Shown here in pieces: positions 61,730-64,000 of a DNA stretch of 64,000 bases. This stretch comes from Tigriopus japonicus (lineage: Eukaryota > Arthropoda > Copepoda > Harpacticoida > Harpacticidae): NCBI GenBank assembly GCA_010645155.1, contig CM021314.1:3872746-3936745 (forward strand), written 5' to 3'. The translations under genes and the position numbers were made by a program. The notes under the pieces are model-generated. The model was not told the DNA's origin. It searched no databases and was given only the letters and a program-made list of their open reading frames with translations. Within the stretch, counting starts at the first letter, position 1. Every line of letters starts with the position of its first letter.

Positions 61730-63999
61730 TCAAATATTAAAATGCACCACTTTCTTCCTTGTTCGGGTACTTCGTCGAGGAATCGATATATTCAAATTTT
61801 CGGTCTCGCAGTCATTTTCAATGGTATCTTGGATTGGCGAGAGTAATGGACGAAGATAACGACGATTCCTAGTATATTGTCGAGAACCGATCGTCACAAC
61901 ATACGAACGACCGTCATCACGGATGGACTGGATTGTTCCTTGACGATCCCATAATTTGGTAATTGCATCTTGAATTCTGACATGATCTCCAACATTCAAG
62001 GGATCATGATCTTGAGAATGATTACTGAAACGAAGCTCCGCCTTATCCAAATTGATTTGTCTCTGTGAAAGTCCGTCCGAACGATAATCCCGATCCACGT
62101 TTTGGAGCGTTGATGGATGCGCGGGGATTCGGGTTCGAAGGTTGAATCCAAATAACCATTGGGCCGGAGACAATCCATCATCCCTTGGGATGTTTCTCCA
62201 CTCAAGAAGAGCAGCGTCAAATCCTTCGCGATCCAAACGACCATTATTCCAATGCTTCATAACTAAATGCTTGAGCATTTTAACGGCCGCTTCAGCATGC
62301 CCATTCGACTGAGGATAGAAGGCAGAGCTCACGACATGCTGGATGCTCTCATCACGGCAAAACTTGAGAAATTCCGCAGACGAAAACTGCGGTCCGCCAT
62401 CAGTCCGGATTTTCAACGGGATCCCAAAAGACGCAAAGATCCACTTCATTGACTGAACAACCTCTCGAGTACACGGCGTCTTTCCGAACGAATCAAAACA
62501 AACCCAGCCGGAAAATCGATCAACGTACGCTAGGAAAGAGCGTCCTCCGTACTCGAAAAGATCGGCACTTACGGATTCGAATGGTCGTTGAGGTGGAGGT
62601 GAACCCGATTGCAACGGCTCTCGGGATAGTGACGGTCTGTACAACTGACACATTTCACATGCCTCTGTAATGTTCACAATGTCATTTTTCATTCCAGGCC
62701 AATAAAAAAGACGTCGGGCTCGTTCATAAGTCCGGGTGATTCCTTGGTGAGCCAATTGCAGCAATCTTAGGATTTCTTTGCGTGCACTCGGTGGGACTAC
62801 GATTTTCCGACAATCGATCAGAACCAGACCATCCTCCACGGTCATGGCCTCCCACACCCTTTTGTAAGGTCGAGCGTGGTCAGGTAAATTGGTCCTTGAA
62901 ATCATCTCATCCTGGAGAGCATCCATCAACAACTGATACTCTTGATCCAATCTTGCCGCGTTCTAAAGAAGATTAAGAGCTGGATCCGCCTCCATCTCGC
63001 TTATCATCATAGTGTTGATCATGACCACGTGAATATGTGCGTCATTGGAGTCGTCTTCCTCCACATTTTCTGGATCTTGAATCGGGGATCTGCTCAGCGC
63101 GTCTGCGATACAATGAGATTTGCCCTTTGACCACTCCATCGTGAAGACATATGGAGTGAGCTTTTCCTTCAAGCGCTGCAACCTTGGATTCTCGACAGCA
63201 TAAAGAGAATGACCATTGATAATCGGAATCAATGGTTTGTGGTCTGTAACCACCACGAACTTTTCGGCACCGAGCAAATAAATGCGACACTTCTGTACGG
63301 CCCAAACCACTGTTAAAAGTTCAAGCTCGCATACCGCATAGCGTGATTCGGTATCGGACACGAATCGGGATCCACACTGGACCAGCTTCCATGTGGGGCT
63401 CTCCTCACTCCCGTGGTTTTGAAGCAAGGCAAAACCTAATCCTTGAAGTCGAGAGGCATCTGTCATCAACTTGATAGGAAGACTTGAATCGAAGTGTGCC
63501 AATACGGGAGCTGATGACAGAAGACGACACGCCTCCTTAAAAGCTGGGGTGTGTACTGACTCCAGCCACATAAACGCATTCTTGGTCGATAATAATGGTC
63601 GTAATGGCATCACTGCTTTGGCCACATTTGGTGAAAATGAACCCAACTGATTAAAAAGGCCAAAGAACGCACGGAGGTCAGTTACATTGGCGGGTCGGGG
63701 TAAATCGCAGATTGCGGCTAACTTTGCCGGGTCAGGGCGGATTCCATCTTCGCCAATAATGAATCCAACATAAGGGACCTCTCGTTTGCCAAAAACGAAC
63801 TTATTGCTTGACAGGGTTATCTTGTGTTCACGACAACGCATCAAAACCGAACGAACAGATCGATACATCTGCTCAAACGTTGCTCCATGCACCAAGATAT
63901 CGTCCACAACCTTTTTGACATTATCCACACCTTGAAGAGCCAAATCTCCACGAGCACAGTACTCGTCTCCAGAGCAATTTAAACCCATGGGAGCTCTGC
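61730..63999 (-). pseudogene. G4 pol: RT (partial), RNase H, integrase, one UAG
   Basis: From the right edge: APMGLNCSGDEYC, catalytic KVVDDILV, VGFIIGEDGI, FFGLFNQLGSF, RNase H (LMTDASRLQGLGFALLQ, ELELLTVVWA, TDHKPLIPI, HCIADALSRSP), then a TAG at 62963-62965, and the integrase: HHCC (LAHQGITRTYERARR, CEMCQLY), SADLFEYGG (Asp), RTDGGPQF (Asp), QSNGHAEAAVK (Glu) and a C-terminal domain ending in a basic PRRSTRTRKK tail. All three integrase catalytic residues are kept. The single UAG is the only break seen, so this is a young copy, possibly active at related loci. Confidence 0.9.
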
Positions 64000-64000
64000 A

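Larger units (their letters stand above)
61514..64000 (-). mobile_element. Ty3/gypsy element G4 (runs off the window)
   Basis: 3' LTR at 61514-61696, polypurine tract, integrase, RNase H and part of the RT on the minus strand; the 5' end lies beyond 64000. Inserted at the right edge of the minisatellite. Confidence 0.9.

Overview
This is nuclear DNA from an animal, most likely an arthropod and quite possibly a crustacean. The clues are a short (CCTAA)n tract (arthropod-type TTAGG telomere repeat), LTR elements primed by tRNA-Ser, eukaryotic 18S rRNA remnants, one spliced gene with GT-AG borders, and arthropod-like non-LTR, BEL/Pao and Ty3/gypsy retroelements. I cannot name the species. The window is almost wholly mobile and satellite DNA; the one convincing host gene is a small two-exon secreted protein at 57830-58313 (minus strand).

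Layout. 1-3.0 kb: unassigned DNA, an interstitial telomere tract, a 41-bp satellite and a large imperfect palindrome. 3.1-7.2 kb: non-LTR element A with both ORFs open. 7.6-8.8 kb: a decayed rDNA piece (probable 5' ETS plus a broken 18S start) carrying a 100-nt hairpin. 9.8-11.9 kb: decayed non-LTR element E. 13.0-17.0 kb: non-LTR element B (ORF1 intact, ORF2 broken, with an assembly gap). 17.7-19.0 kb: a ~150-bp satellite. 21.9-25.2 kb: a gypsy integrase scrap and decayed non-LTR element F. 25.2-26.7 kb: an inverted-repeat/minisatellite block and a BEL/Pao integrase. 27.1-31.3 kb: non-LTR element C, near intact with one UGA in each ORF. 32.9-40.7 kb: gypsy G1 with target duplication, interrupted by non-LTR element D. 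40.7-45.7 kb: unexplained DNA with local tandem repeats. 45.7-50.5 kb: gypsy G2. 51.5-52.4 kb: a gypsy pol scrap. 52.6-57.1 kb: gypsy G3, followed by a second gap. 57.8-58.3 kb: the host gene. 58.6-61.5 kb: a 30-bp minisatellite hosting a TRIM-like mini LTR element. 61.5-64.0 kb: gypsy G4, running off the window.

The most interesting signals concern how these elements make their enzymes. In three different non-LTR elements (A, B, C) ORF2 lies in the -1 frame of ORF1, and a canonical slippery heptamer (U UUU UUA, U UUU UUA, A AAA AAG) sits in the correct ORF1 phase just after the last stop in the -1 frame and 60-69 nt before the ORF1 stop. In C, ORF2 has no AUG ahead of its endonuclease. This suggests an ORF1-ORF2 fusion made by -1 frameshifting. 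In gypsy G2 gag and pol share one frame and are separated by UGA-CUA-G followed at once by a 9-bp stem-loop, the hallmark of programmed stop-codon readthrough. Elements A and C also share an ORF1 with three CCCH-type zinc fingers although their ORF2 proteins look like different lineages, whereas B has an A-like ORF2 with a PHD-type ORF1, pointing to ORF1 exchange.
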